Positions 6,850 to 15,237 of a DNA stretch of 42,193 nucleotides are shown here, piece after piece. A model generated the notes under the pieces. That model saw only the letters and a list, made by a program, of their open reading frames with translations. It was not told the DNA's origin and searched no databases. Position numbers and translations under genes: made by a program. The stretch comes from Moraxellaceae bacterium (GTDB lineage: Bacteria; Pseudomonadota; Gammaproteobacteria; Pseudomonadales; Moraxellaceae), in assembly GCA_003543245.1 (NCBI GenBank), contig DPJB01000016.1:1-42193 (forward strand), read 5' to 3'. How positions within the stretch are numbered: position 1 is the stretch's first letter; the number at the start of each line of letters is the position of its first letter.

Positions 6850-9213
6850 ATGAGCACACTCTCAAAAGTGTTTGACGGCCCGGCCAATGTGTCGGCCAAC
6901 GCCACTGACTTGCCCACGGCTTGCTCCCTGTGTTCGCACAACTGCGGTCTGCGCGTTGATGTGGTGGATAACAGGATTGTTGAAGTGCGTGCAGATGACA
7001 GTCATCCGGCCACGCGTGGTTACTCCTGCAACAAGGCGTATGCCATTGCGCATTACGTCAATCATGCCCAGCGGGTACAACATCCGCTGAAAAAACAGCC
7101 TGACGGCAGCTTTCAACGTATCAGCTGGGATCAGGCCATAACCGAGATTGCCGCAAAGCTTGATCATATCCGGCATAACCACGCACCACGTGCCATTGCG
7201 TTTGCCGGTCTGGGCGGGCAGGGCAATCATTCGGCAGGACTGGCCGGCATTCCGTTGATGTACGGCATCGGTACGCCAATGGTCTTTACGGCACTGGCGC
7301 AGGAAAAAACCCAGCACTGGCTGAATGACCGCCGCATGATTCGTGGAAAGCACGACATCTATCTGGTGCCGGACAAGCACCATGCAAAATTCATGTTGCT
7401 GATGGGATCAAATCCGCATATCAGCAATCAGGGCGCCAATCCCAAAGAGGCGCTGAAGGAACTGTTCCGCGATCCGGAGCGCCGCATGGTGGCGGTCGAT
7501 CCGCGCATCACCGAGACAACCCGAATCGCTGACCGGCACTTGCGCATCAAGCCTTCCGGTGATGTATACCTGCTGCTCGCGCTGGCGGGAGTACTGGTGC
7601 AGGAAAACCTTCTGGATCACGGTTTCATCAAGGACAAGGTTGAGGGTTTTGACCGACTCGGTCCGGTGTTTGGTCGTGTGGATGTTGCGCGCATGGCATC
7701 GCTGTGCGGATTGTCAGAGGACGACATTCGCGCCACTGCGCGCGAGTTTGCCACCATCAAGCCCGCCTGCATTTCCATCGACCTTGGTCTGGAGCATGCG
7801 GAATACAACACGCTGACATCGTATCTGGCACGTGTGCTGTTGCTGATGACCGGCAACTATGGTCGCAAGGGTGGCAATACGTTTGTACAGCTGTTCGGGC
7901 CGAATGTGCCTTTCTTCAAGCATCTTACCCCGGCGCTGGCGTCGTCAATCACGGCGATTCCTGCCGTGCTGCCCATTCCACAGTTTCCACCAGCGATCCT
8001 TCCTGAAGAAATCACTACCTCGCATCCGGACCGCATCCGCGCGCTGATTTGTGACGGCGCCAACCCCCTGGCCAGCTATCCGGATACGCATCGTTTCCGC
8101 GAAGCGTTTGCGCAGCTCGACTTGCTGGTGGTAATCGATCCGGCAATGAGCGAGACCGCACAAATGGCTGATTACGTGCTGCCTTGCCCCGCCGGTTATG
8201 AAAAATGGGAATTCTCGATTTTCCCCAAGGACATCATTGCACCGCAGATCCGTCCACCGGTGGTCAACGGACCTGACGAGGCACTGCCTGAAGTGGAGAT
8301 TTATTACCGGCTGGCACGGGCGATGGGCATTGCCGTGAAGGCCCCCGCGTTTCTGCACACACTGGCCCGCAAGGCGGACACGCCGCTGGGCATGGGCGCG
8401 TATCTGGCTGCACTGAATACCGTGGCCGCCAGCAAGCTTGGCGGGTTGCAGGCAACCATCGCGCGTTCGGCCTTCCTGACTTACGAGACGCTGGGACCGA
8501 CATTGCCCAATCCGATGCTGGCGTATCTGTGGCTGGCCGTACTGGGGTATGCCACTACCCGGCGTGACCAGGTCGAGAGGGCGCTGCCGGAGATGAAAGC
8601 CGTGCGCAATCCGCTGAAGCTGGCACTGATCCTGTTCCGGAAACTGGTCGATCATCCCGAAGGCGTGTTGCTGGGTCATTACGAAATCGAGCGTAACCTG
8701 GAACATTACAACGGGTTCAGCGATGGCAAGGTGCGCGTGTATTTCAGTGATTACACGCGTGATCTGGAAAAACTCATGGCTGCCATGCCAGAGCCGGCAG
8801 ATGCCGAGTTTCCCTTTGTGTTGAACGGTGGCCTGCGTACCGGATTCACGGCCAATACCATCATGCGTGATCCGGCCTGGCGCAAGGGCAAGGGTCCGCA
8901 TGCGGCACTCTACATGGCGAAGGAAGATGCCGAGGCAATGGATGTACAGGCCGGCGACATCGTTCGGATCAGTTCACGTCGCGGTTCAGTGACGGCGCCG
9001 GTCAAGATCGACAACGGCACCATGCCAGGCCATCTGCAACTGCCAAACATGCTGGGTCAGTTTTTTCCCGATGCGGTGACAGGCGAGATGAAGCCGACGG
9101 GTGTGGCAATCAATGAACTGGTCGACCTGATGGATCGTGATCCGTACACCGCGTGCCCGCACACCAAACGTATCCGTTGTCGCGTAGAGAAAGTGGACGT
9201 GGCAGTTGCGTAG
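6850..9213 (+). CDS. Molybdopterin-dependent oxidoreductase (formate dehydrogenase-like)
   Basis: 787 residues. An N-terminal [4Fe-4S] motif is visible at Cys25, Cys28, Cys32 and Cys60 (SLCSHNCGL ... GYSCNKAY). The molybdopterin oxidoreductase domain follows (LMGSNPHISNQGANPKEAL, VAVDPRITETTRIADRHLRIKPSGD), and then the C-terminal molybdopterin dinucleotide-binding beta barrel (ALYMAKEDAEAMDVQAGDIVRISSRRGSV). There is no twin-arginine signal, so it should be cytoplasmic. No electron-transfer subunit is adjacent. Single-subunit relatives are commonly annotated as formate dehydrogenase-like, but the real substrate is unknown. It ends at a strong bidirectional terminator. Confidence 0.88.
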   Translation: MSTLSKVFDGPANVSANATDLPTACSLCSHNCGLRVDVVDNRIVEVRADDSHPATRGYSCNKAYAIAHYVNHAQRVQHPLKKQPDGSFQRISWDQAITEIAAKLDHIRHNHAPRAIAFAGLGGQGNHSAGLAGIPLMYGIGTPMVFTALAQEKTQHWLNDRRMIRGKHDIYLVPDKHHAKFMLLMGSNPHISNQGANPKEALKELFRDPERRMVAVDPRITETTRIADRHLRIKPSGDVYLLLALAGVLVQENLLDHGFIKDKVEGFDRLGPVFGRVDVARMASLCGLSEDDIRATAREFATIKPACISIDLGLEHAEYNTLTSYLARVLLLMTGNYGRKGGNTFVQLFGPNVPFFKHLTPALASSITAIPAVLPIPQFPPAILPEEITTSHPDRIRALICDGANPLASYPDTHRFREAFAQLDLLVVIDPAMSETAQMADYVLPCPAGYEKWEFSIFPKDIIAPQIRPPVVNGPDEALPEVEIYYRLARAMGIAVKAPAFLHTLARKADTPLGMGAYLAALNTVAASKLGGLQATIARSAFLTYETLGPTLPNPMLAYLWLAVLGYATTRRDQVERALPEMKAVRNPLKLALILFRKLVDHPEGVLLGHYEIERNLEHYNGFSDGKVRVYFSDYTRDLEKLMAAMPEPADAEFPFVLNGGLRTGFTANTIMRDPAWRKGKGPHAALYMAKEDAEAMDVQAGDIVRISSRRGSVTAPVKIDNGTMPGHLQLPNMLGQFFPDAVTGEMKPTGVAINELVDLMDRDPYTACPHTKRIRCRVEKVDVAVA

Positions 9214-9229
9214 TGCGGCGCTGATAATG

Positions 9230-9255
9230 AAAAAGGCGCCCGTAGGCGCCTTTTT
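9230..9255. terminator. Bidirectional intrinsic terminator
   Basis: AAAAAGGCGCC (9230-9240), loop CGTA, then GGCGCCTTTTT (9245-9255): perfect 11-bp arms with A and T tracts on the two sides. It sits between the convergent molybdopterin oxidoreductase and ABC1-kinase genes and can serve both. Confidence 0.9.
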
Positions 9256-9292
9256 CTGGTCAGAGCATTGGGACAGGACATTGTGCCGGCTT

Positions 9293-10669
9293 TCAGCGCG
9301 CCTTCATGTAAGGCTCAAGCAGGGATCGCGCGTAAATCTGTGCATCAATCACGGTCATGAAGGTATAGGCACCCATCAGTTTTCGACTCAGGAACATGAG
9401 TTCCTTTGGGGGTACGGAGAAGCTTTTGCTGGCGGCTGATTTCGCGGCCATGCTGGCCGCCCGCACATGCAGTCGGCTTTTGGCCCACATGTACTTGCCG
9501 TCAGCCGTCACGGTTTCGGCCGGAGCATCCTTCAGGTCGGAGAAGGGTTCGATGGCGAGAAACATGAGGTCGATCAGGCTGTTGCGCGTGCTGTCCTGCA
9601 TGTTGTCAAAAAAGCTGAAGCCCTTCATGGCCTCGCGCATCAGTTCCCGGTCCTTGAAGAACGCACCACGTGTCAACTTGCGCGCCAGCGTGATCAGGTC
9701 ATCAGGGAAATCACGCACGGCACCAAAGTCCAGCAGGATGATCTGGTCAACGTCGCCATCCTTCTCGGCCAGCCGTACCAGATAGTTGCCAAAGTTGGGG
9801 TCGGTCTGCATCTCGCCCCACTGGAACACTTCGCGGACACACACATCCAGTGCCGAGAGTGCCAGCTGGTTACGACGTTCCTGCGAGAGGGCCAGCACAA
9901 TCGGGCTGTTGATCGGCACACCACGTTCAAAGCTCATGCACAGGATGGTGTTGGTGCAGTAGTCCGAATAGATGCGCGGCACGATGTAACGCGGGTCGGC
10001 ATTCAGATAGGAGTAAAACAGGCGGGTGGTTTCCATTTCCTGCCGGTAATTCACCTCGCGATGCATCATCAGGCGCACTTCATCGAGCCATTCCTCGAAT
10101 TCGCGCGTCATTGGCACGACCTTGGAGACCCTGAGCAACTGGGTGACCAGACTGAGGTCGGTATCGATCGCCTGGGCCACGCCCGGGTACTGCACTTTCA
10201 GGACCAGTTCGGTGCCATCACTCTTGCGGCGGGCACGGTGGACCTGCGCCAGCGAGGCAGCGCCAAGCGGAGTGTGGTCTATCTCCAGCTCGGAAAAGCG
10301 TTTTTCACCCAGCTGCTCACGGATCACGCTTTCCATGGTCGGCCAGCTGAGTGCGGTGGTGTCGTCGTTCAGCTGGTGCAGGGCATTGGTGATTTCAGGA
10401 GGCAGGAAGTGCTCGCCATACAGCGCCATCATCTGGCCGATCTTGACCACCGACCCCTTGAGCTTGCCCAGTTCGCGGACCAGATACTGGGCCTGTTCGG
10501 CCATGGCTCGGCGGCGTTTTTCCTCACGCTCTTCCGGGCTGGCAAACATTGAGCCGGCCGCTCCGGCAGCCAGACGTGTACTGGCGATGAATCCGGCCTT
10601 GGCCATGGAGAAACGGCGTTCAAAAGCCCCTGTTTTCAGGCGCTTCATCTCATGGGGGTTGTCGCTCAT
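9293..10669 (-). CDS. ABC1/UbiB (AarF) family kinase-like protein
   Basis: 458 residues. All hallmarks of the family are present: the KxGQ motif (GSVVKIGQMMA, residues 73-81), the alanine-rich nucleotide loop PLGAASLAQVH (134-144), the lysine in LVLKVQYPGV (Lys158), QTDPNFGNYL as catalytic loop and LLDFGAVRDF in place of DFG. UbiB/Coq8 members support ubiquinone biosynthesis or lipid homeostasis. This one lacks the C-terminal membrane helices of true UbiB, so it is an AarF paralogue, and its target is unknown. It is divergent from two acyltransferase genes, which fits a lipid-related role. Confidence 0.88.
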   Translation of the reverse strand: MSDNPHEMKRLKTGAFERRFSMAKAGFIASTRLAAGAAGSMFASPEEREEKRRRAMAEQAQYLVRELGKLKGSVVKIGQMMALYGEHFLPPEITNALHQLNDDTTALSWPTMESVIREQLGEKRFSELEIDHTPLGAASLAQVHRARRKSDGTELVLKVQYPGVAQAIDTDLSLVTQLLRVSKVVPMTREFEEWLDEVRLMMHREVNYRQEMETTRLFYSYLNADPRYIVPRIYSDYCTNTILCMSFERGVPINSPIVLALSQERRNQLALSALDVCVREVFQWGEMQTDPNFGNYLVRLAEKDGDVDQIILLDFGAVRDFPDDLITLARKLTRGAFFKDRELMREAMKGFSFFDNMQDSTRNSLIDLMFLAIEPFSDLKDAPAETVTADGKYMWAKSRLHVRAASMAAKSAASKSFSVPPKELMFLSRKLMGAYTFMTVIDAQIYARSLLEPYMKAR

Positions 10670-10826
10670 CGGAGAATCCGGAGGGGCAGGGAACCGGTAT
10701 TCTACCCGAAGCTCTGGCCAATGCGTTTACCCAAAAAGGGATATGTCCTTGATTTTGGCGAATGTTGCCGGCCGTACAACCCGGTATGATTCGTTTTCCC
10801 GAGTAGCTGACTGGATGGTCCCCCCG

Positions 10827-11678
10827 ATGTCTCGTGCCTTGCCTGATCCGCTGAACTTCACGCCACCCCCGCTGAGCCGACTCAAGCGCCAGCTGTGGCT
10901 GCAACAGCAGTGGTTTGCCCCGCAAACCTTCGGGATGGAGCATCTGGACCCTTCGCGGCCGGCACTCTATGTGGGTAATCACACCATTTATGGCGTACTT
11001 GATGCACCCCTGATGTTGCTGGATGTCTATGAAAAGACCGGTATCTATTTCCGTTCCCTCGGCGACCGCTTTCATTTTGATGTGCCCGTCTGGCGCGACC
11101 TGCTGCTGGATGGCGGTGCTGTGCACGGTACCCCAGAGGTGTGCTCCGCACTGATGAATGCCGGTGAGCACATCATTGTGTTTCCCGGAGGCGCGCGCGA
11201 GGTGATGAAGAACCGTGGCGAGGAATACCGACTGGTGTGGAAGAACCGTACCGGGTTTGCCCGCATGGCCATGCAGCATGGTTACGACATCATCCCGTTT
11301 GCGGCGCTGGGCGCTGATGATGCCTACAGCATCCGTTATGACAGCCAGCGTTTCCGGCAGAGCCTGCTGGGCAAGGTGGTCAGGAAGACCGGCCTGATGG
11401 ATTCACTGTTTCGTGGTGGCGACACGCTGGGGCCCCTGGTGACAGGCGTTGCCGGAACCACCATTCCACGCCCTGAAAAAATGTACTTTATGTTTGGCGA
11501 GCGCATTTCCACGGCAGCGTTGCAGGATGAGTACCAGAACAAGGCTGCCCAGTGGCAGGTGCGCAAGCAGGTGGAAATGGCCATCTACAACCAGCTGGAT
11601 ACCTTGCGGGGCATTCGGGCAAAAGACACGGACTGGTCGTGGTGGCGCAAGAAACTGATTGCCCGTCCGGGTCAGTAA
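10827..11678 (+). CDS. Lysophospholipid/MGAT-like acyltransferase
   Basis: About 283 residues from ATG 10827 (GGATGG eight bases upstream); ATG 10815 and ATG 10743 are in-frame alternatives. The core resembles the MGAT/DGAT branch of the LPLAT superfamily: the catalytic-histidine block YVGNHTIYGVLDAPLML, a FRSLGDRFHFDVPVWRDLLLDGGAVHGTPE segment, and the diagnostic FPGGAREVMK block. The His-Asp spacing in NHTIYGVLD is longer than the classical HX4D. It probably acylates a glycerol or wax-type acceptor at the membrane. A second, classical acyltransferase gene follows about 100 bp downstream. Confidence 0.82.
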   Translation: MSRALPDPLNFTPPPLSRLKRQLWLQQQWFAPQTFGMEHLDPSRPALYVGNHTIYGVLDAPLMLLDVYEKTGIYFRSLGDRFHFDVPVWRDLLLDGGAVHGTPEVCSALMNAGEHIIVFPGGAREVMKNRGEEYRLVWKNRTGFARMAMQHGYDIIPFAALGADDAYSIRYDSQRFRQSLLGKVVRKTGLMDSLFRGGDTLGPLVTGVAGTTIPRPEKMYFMFGERISTAALQDEYQNKAAQWQVRKQVEMAIYNQLDTLRGIRAKDTDWSWWRKKLIARPGQ

Positions 11679-11717
11679 CCGGTGTGCCCTTGATGGATTG
11701 TCTGAATAAAATTTCGT

Positions 11718-11759
11718 GACCACCACTATGACCTGAACCGGATATTCAGTGTGGTGGTC
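11718..11759. repeat. Inverted repeat between the two acyltransferase genes
   Basis: GACCACCAC (11718-11726) and GTGGTGGTC (11751-11759) are perfect 9-bp arms separated by 24 bases. No T-tract follows, so it is unlikely to be a terminator. It could be a regulator site or an mRNA hairpin ahead of the second gene. Confidence 0.5.
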
Positions 11760-11781
11760 CTGCAGGATGGAGAGTTGAAAA

Positions 11782-12348
11782 TTGCCTAACGTGATGACCC
11801 GGTTTATTGGCCAGGCCTTCTTCAAGTGCACTGGCTGGACCTATGACCGTCGTCCGGAGTTGTGGTCAGACAAGCAGGTAGTGATCGGGTTTCCGCATAC
11901 CAGCAACATGGATGCCGTGCGCGCGTTTGCCCTGTTCATGGCGCTGGGTCTGAAAACCTACACCATGATCAAGCGCGAGCTTTTTTTCTGGCCCTTGTCA
12001 CTGGTGTTGCGGCTGGTGGGAGGGTTGCCGGTTGATCGCGCCAGCAGCGGGCAGGTCGTCACCAGAATGGCTGCCGAGTTTGAGCAGCACGAACGCTTTA
12101 CGCTGGTGGTGGCGCCAGAAGGCACGCGCGGAAAGGATGGCCAGAAGCCCGCCATCAGGACAGGTTTCTGGCACATCGCCAAGGCGGCAAATGTGCCGAT
12201 TGTGTTGATGCTCTCCGATAATGCATCACGCCAGGGGCGCTTTCTGGGACGCATTCATCCCGATAACCTGTCGGAAGACTTGCGCAAGATACAGGCCCTG
12301 TATCGCGAGGCCGGTATCGAGATTACGCTGCCGCAGAGTGCCGTCTGA
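11782..12348 (+). CDS. 1-acyl-sn-glycerol-3-phosphate acyltransferase-like protein
   Basis: 188 residues, short for PlsC. The two key LPLAT motifs are present: HTSNMD (the HX4D catalytic box, within GFPHTSNMDAVRAF) and PEGTRG (acceptor binding, within VVAPEGTRGKDGQ). A hydrophobic KRELFFWPLSLVLRLVGGLPVDR segment separates them. It would transfer an acyl chain to a lysophospholipid at the inner membrane. A TTG at 11782 with GGAG about 9 bases upstream seems the best start; GTG 11791 and ATG 11794 are in frame. It follows the MGAT-like gene and converges on the nitroreductase gene. Confidence 0.85.
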   Translation: MPNVMTRFIGQAFFKCTGWTYDRRPELWSDKQVVIGFPHTSNMDAVRAFALFMALGLKTYTMIKRELFFWPLSLVLRLVGGLPVDRASSGQVVTRMAAEFEQHERFTLVVAPEGTRGKDGQKPAIRTGFWHIAKAANVPIVLMLSDNASRQGRFLGRIHPDNLSEDLRKIQALYREAGIEITLPQSAV

Positions 12349-12409
12349 TACGGGGCAGAGTGATCTGCCGATCACCGCTACCGGTATGGCCAAACTGGCA
12401 AGCCCAGTC

Positions 12410-13195
12410 TCAGACCTCGTGCACGAACAGCTTTCTGTCAAAGCGCACTTGCGGCCAGAACACGCCGTCATCGGCGCGCTCGCCAGCGGCAACCACCATG
12501 ATGGGAAACGCACCATCGGCAAGCTTCAGCAGCTTGCGTACACGCAGGTCGTCAAAGCCTTCCATCATGCAGGTATCAAAGCCGTGTGCGCGGAAGGCCA
12601 GCACCAGGTTCTCGCACGCCAGCGCCGCGCTCTTGGCGGCCCATAACCGGATTTCGGCGTGGGTATGAGGGCCGCGCGGTATTGGTGTAAACAGGCCGCC
12701 AACGGAAAATGCCGCCTTCTTGAGCATGGCAATGCTGTCGAGCGGGCCGGGCGTGTAATGGTAGGGAATGAGCTGGTAGTAGCGCTTCACCAGTGGCGGC
12801 ACATCGGGCATTGGCCATTCGCGCAGCATCTGGCGCGAGAACTCGTCAACGCGGTCGGTACGGGCCACACACACGATCAGTTCTGACGCGGTTTTTGCCG
12901 CAGACTGGCTCATGCAGGCCTTGACCAGCGCGGCTTTCTTGCCGGCCGAGCGCACCACATAAAATTCCCAGGGTTGCAGGCCGGAGGAGCAGGGCGCCAG
13001 CATGGCCATGTCCAGACAGTCGTCCACGACGGCGCGCGGAACGGGTGTAGCGGTGAACTTGCGTACTGAGCGCCGGCTGGTGACCACCTTACGGAACGAC
13101 TCCAGATCAATGCCCTGCGGGGCAGGCTCGTAGTAACGCTGCTTGCCGCCAACCAGAATGGTGTTGGGGGATTTTTTCGTGGCAGTGGTGCTCAT
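12410..13195 (-). CDS. Nitroreductase family protein
   Basis: 261 residues. The FMN-binding nitroreductase fold is shown by SRRSVRKFTATPVPRAVVDDCLDMAMLAPCSSGLQPWEFYVVR near the N-terminus and by AKSAALACENLVLAFRAHGFDTCMMEGFDDLRVRKLLKL near the C-terminus, matching the usual AxxNLxLAA..G and P.G..D blocks. It is longer than average owing to an insert around DVPPLVKRYYQLIPYHYTPGP. It probably uses NAD(P)H to reduce nitro-aromatic, quinone or enone compounds. The promoter carries a 37-bp nested palindrome, pointing to tight repressor control. Confidence 0.87.
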   Translation of the reverse strand: MSTTATKKSPNTILVGGKQRYYEPAPQGIDLESFRKVVTSRRSVRKFTATPVPRAVVDDCLDMAMLAPCSSGLQPWEFYVVRSAGKKAALVKACMSQSAAKTASELIVCVARTDRVDEFSRQMLREWPMPDVPPLVKRYYQLIPYHYTPGPLDSIAMLKKAAFSVGGLFTPIPRGPHTHAEIRLWAAKSAALACENLVLAFRAHGFDTCMMEGFDDLRVRKLLKLADGAFPIMVVAAGERADDGVFWPQVRFDRKLFVHEV

Positions 13196-13221
13196 GACTG
13201 GTGCTTCCGGATCATTTGATA

Positions 13222-13258
13222 GTTTGACAATAATCGAACTGTTCGATGGATGTCAAAC
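13222..13258. promoter_or_regulatory. Nested 37-bp palindromic operator in the nitroreductase promoter
   Basis: Two inverted repeats share one centre (13240): outer GTTTGACA (13222-13229) / TGTCAAAC (13251-13258) and inner ATCGAA (13233-13238) / TTCGAT (13242-13247). On the minus strand the right outer arm supplies a perfect TTGACA -35 hexamer, with TTATTG after a 17-base spacer. A repressor bound here would block the promoter. No regulator gene is adjacent. Confidence 0.75.
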
Positions 13259-13285
13259 CTTCTCCGGCGTCATGCTGGCGGGAAT

Positions 13286-13490
13286 CTATTCAGTCAGCTG
13301 CCGGCCCGTATCGCTTTCCAGCACACGTCCGGCATCACGCAGCCTGATCAGGTGTGCCAGCAGCGAGTAGCGCGCCACCGGGTGCAGGGCAGGATTTACG
13401 TCGTCGTAAACCAGTGGCACCAGATAATCGATCGACAGAGTGGGCAGGAGACATCTTCGACAGCACCTTTGCCTCACGCGCACTAGACGG
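13286..13490 (-). pseudogene. Decayed copy of the 3' end of an MBL-fold hydrolase gene
   Basis: This segment is clearly homologous to the last ~200 bases of the intact MBL gene at 14398-15237. Both encode LVPLVYDDVNPALHPVARYSL identically, split here as LVPLVYDDVNPAL plus HPVARYSL, followed by a diverged tail (AHLIRLRDAGRV vs AHLIKLQDDSRV). The AREAKVLSKMS block is also kept but in a different frame, so a frameshift separates the two parts. Nothing of the catalytic MBL domain is left. The substitution level suggests an old duplication or a copy from a relative rather than a recent event. Confidence 0.8.
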
Positions 13491-13845
13491 TGGGCCGGCA
13501 CGCCTGCCGCATGAGGCCTCGGGACGGGAACGGCTTCCCGGTGCCGTGGGAGAAAGCGTCGGAGTTAAATTGTTGGTCATACAGCAGTAATTCATTGTGC
13601 AGGCAAAAGGATTTGCCATGCCAGGAATGCCTGGGATGTATCTGCCCACTTTAATTTCAATGATCTTCTTAATAATCGAATCTTGAAAAATTATCTTGAT
13701 CTCGCATTCAGACGATGATCTGGTGATTGCTGCTTTGACAGTGGGGTGTTGGCATAGGGTCAGTAATATCTTGTTTGACAAAAAATGGCTGGTTGATGTT
13801 GGCGTGTGTCACGATCAATGCTCCTGACAAAGCAGGAGTAACACG
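13491..13845. other. AT-richer region without a convincing gene
   Basis: Between the MBL remnant and the PraB-like gene no reading frame looks real. GC falls towards 13600-13800 compared with the flanks. A small hairpin CGGGAA-CGGC-TTCCCG lies at 13525-13540. The region probably carries the promoter of the PraB-like gene and debris of whatever followed the pseudogene. Confidence 0.5.
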
Positions 13846-14340
13846 ATGAATTCGGGAACATGCTTGCAGAAGTTTTTCAGGGGGGCGTTGGTCATGGTGG
13901 CGTTGTTGCTGGGGGCAACGAACGCTTTTGCACTGAACCTGCAGCCTTTGGGGTATTTTGAGGCTTCTGGCCGATTGTCTCTGGGGTCAGGGCTACTGAC
14001 GGTAAGTTGTGATGTGCAAATTATTGGAGAGGCGGTCTCGGATGGCCGGATTCGGGTTGATTCTTTGCGATTTTCAGGAGGCAATCCGGCCTGTCATCGC
14101 ATACGTGCTGACAAACTGCCTTGGTCGGGCAGTGTATTATCTGTAGATCGACTGCAACTGGATGGCGTGACGGTTGTTATCAAGTCGCTGCTTTTTGGTG
14201 GGGTTTGTGGGCCCAAGAGCATCCAGGCAACGATTGATTCGACTGCAGCAACCCTGCATTTTCCCAGGACACTGCTTCCGCCGGATTGCCGACTGGAAGG
14301 TACGGTGAAGTTTACTCCCGCGTTGAAAGTGCGACCCTGA
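13846..14340 (+). CDS. Secreted protein resembling PraB (alkane-oxidation activator family)
   Basis: 164 residues starting at an ATG with an AGGAG site. A signal peptide (GALVMVALLLGATNAFA) ends near residue 29. The mature part has the pattern I associate with PraA/PraB-type proteins: FEASGRLSLGSGLLTVSCDVQI, then RVDSLRFSGGNPACHRIRADKLPWSG, then a late GGVCGPKSI block, with conserved cysteines probably pairing. Related proteins are reported as secreted and as aiding growth on alkanes. Similarity is by eye, so the name is tentative. It lies alone between the decayed and intact MBL genes and has an AT-richer upstream region. Confidence 0.55.
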   Translation: MNSGTCLQKFFRGALVMVALLLGATNAFALNLQPLGYFEASGRLSLGSGLLTVSCDVQIIGEAVSDGRIRVDSLRFSGGNPACHRIRADKLPWSGSVLSVDRLQLDGVTVVIKSLLFGGVCGPKSIQATIDSTAATLHFPRTLLPPDCRLEGTVKFTPALKVRP

Positions 14341-14397
14341 CAGGAAGTTTGTGAGGTCGCGGTGAAAATCCTTACCAATACGGGCATGGTAGAACAT

Positions 14398-15237
14398 TCA
14401 GTCGGCCAGTTGCCAGCCGTGTGCGCTGTCAGTAACGCGGCTGTCGTCCTGCAACTTGATCAGGTGCGCATGCAGCGAATAGCGTGCCACCGGATGCAGG
14501 GCAGGGTTCACGTCGTCGTATACCAGCGGCACCAGTTGATCGAGTGACATCGGCTCGCCCGACATCTTCGACAGCACCTTTGCCTCACGTGCCAGACGAT
14601 GATGAATGGTGTACTGGATGAGTGCCTGGGCATTGTCGATGACATCACCATGGCCCGGTGCAATTTGCGCGATGGGCTGGTGCGACAGTTTTTCCAGCGA
14701 GTTCAGGTAGTCGGTCATGTTGCCCGAGGGCGGCACGATAACCACGGTCGAACCATTGATGAGGTGGTCACCGCTGAACAGCAGGTCTTCCTCTTCCAGC
14801 CGGTAGCAAAGGTGATTACCGACATGGCCGGGGGTGTGGAGGGTCTGCAGGGTGAATTCCGGCGTGGCCAGTTCATCGCCATCCACCAGTTCCTTGTCCA
14901 CCATCAGTGTGGCTTGCGCGGGGTCACCGTCCAGCGGTGACTGGCCGAGAATTTCTGCACCGGTTTTTTCGCGCAGCAGCAATGCTGCAGGGGCATGGTC
15001 CTGATGCGTGTGCGTCAGCACAATCCAGCGAATGTGGCCACCCAGGTCACTGGCGGCAGCCAGCAGGGCGTCCACATGGGCGTCGATGGCCGGGCCCGGG
15101 TCCAGCACCGCAATGTCCTGCGTGCCGATCAGGTAACTGTTGGTTCCCGGGCCGGTCATAAAGCCGGGATTAGGGGCAAGTACGCGGGTAACCCGCGCAC
15201 TCAGTGCCACCGGCTTCCCGGCAATCAGCTCAGCCAC
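14398..15237 (-). CDS. MBL-fold metallo-hydrolase (LACTB2-like)
   Basis: 279 residues. The zinc-binding motif THTHQDH is at 75-81, with further ligands in LHTPGHVGNHLC and FSGDHLINGS and a distal APGHGDVI. The C-terminal ~60 residues (HHRLAREAKVLSKM ... LVPLVYDDVNPALHPVARYSLHAHLIKL) form the winged-helix tail seen in LACTB2-type hydrolases. Such enzymes act on RNA ends or thioesters; the substrate here is unknown. The start overlaps the 3' end of the enoyl-CoA hydratase gene by 8 bp, so the two are co-translated. A decayed copy of its 3' end lies about 1 kb further on. Confidence 0.88.
   Translation of the reverse strand: MAELIAGKPVALSARVTRVLAPNPGFMTGPGTNSYLIGTQDIAVLDPGPAIDAHVDALLAAASDLGGHIRWIVLTHTHQDHAPAALLLREKTGAEILGQSPLDGDPAQATLMVDKELVDGDELATPEFTLQTLHTPGHVGNHLCYRLEEEDLLFSGDHLINGSTVVIVPPSGNMTDYLNSLEKLSHQPIAQIAPGHGDVIDNAQALIQYTIHHRLAREAKVLSKMSGEPMSLDQLVPLVYDDVNPALHPVARYSLHAHLIKLQDDSRVTDSAHGWQLAD

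Noticed and set aside
7945..8901. Long minus-strand frame inside the molybdopterin oxidoreductase gene
   Set aside because: Shadow of the high-GC coding strand; no motif or start signal.
9467..10552. Long plus-strand frame opposite the ABC1-kinase gene
   Set aside because: Antisense to a gene with all family motifs; composition is atypical of real proteins.
12360..12375. Small dyad GTGATC-TGCC-GATCAC between convergent genes
   Set aside because: Only 6 bp and no T-tract, so I cannot support a terminator.
13335..13781. Minus-strand frame covering the AT-rich region
   Set aside because: Only its C-terminal KVLSKM block is meaningful, and that belongs to the MBL remnant; the rest is random.
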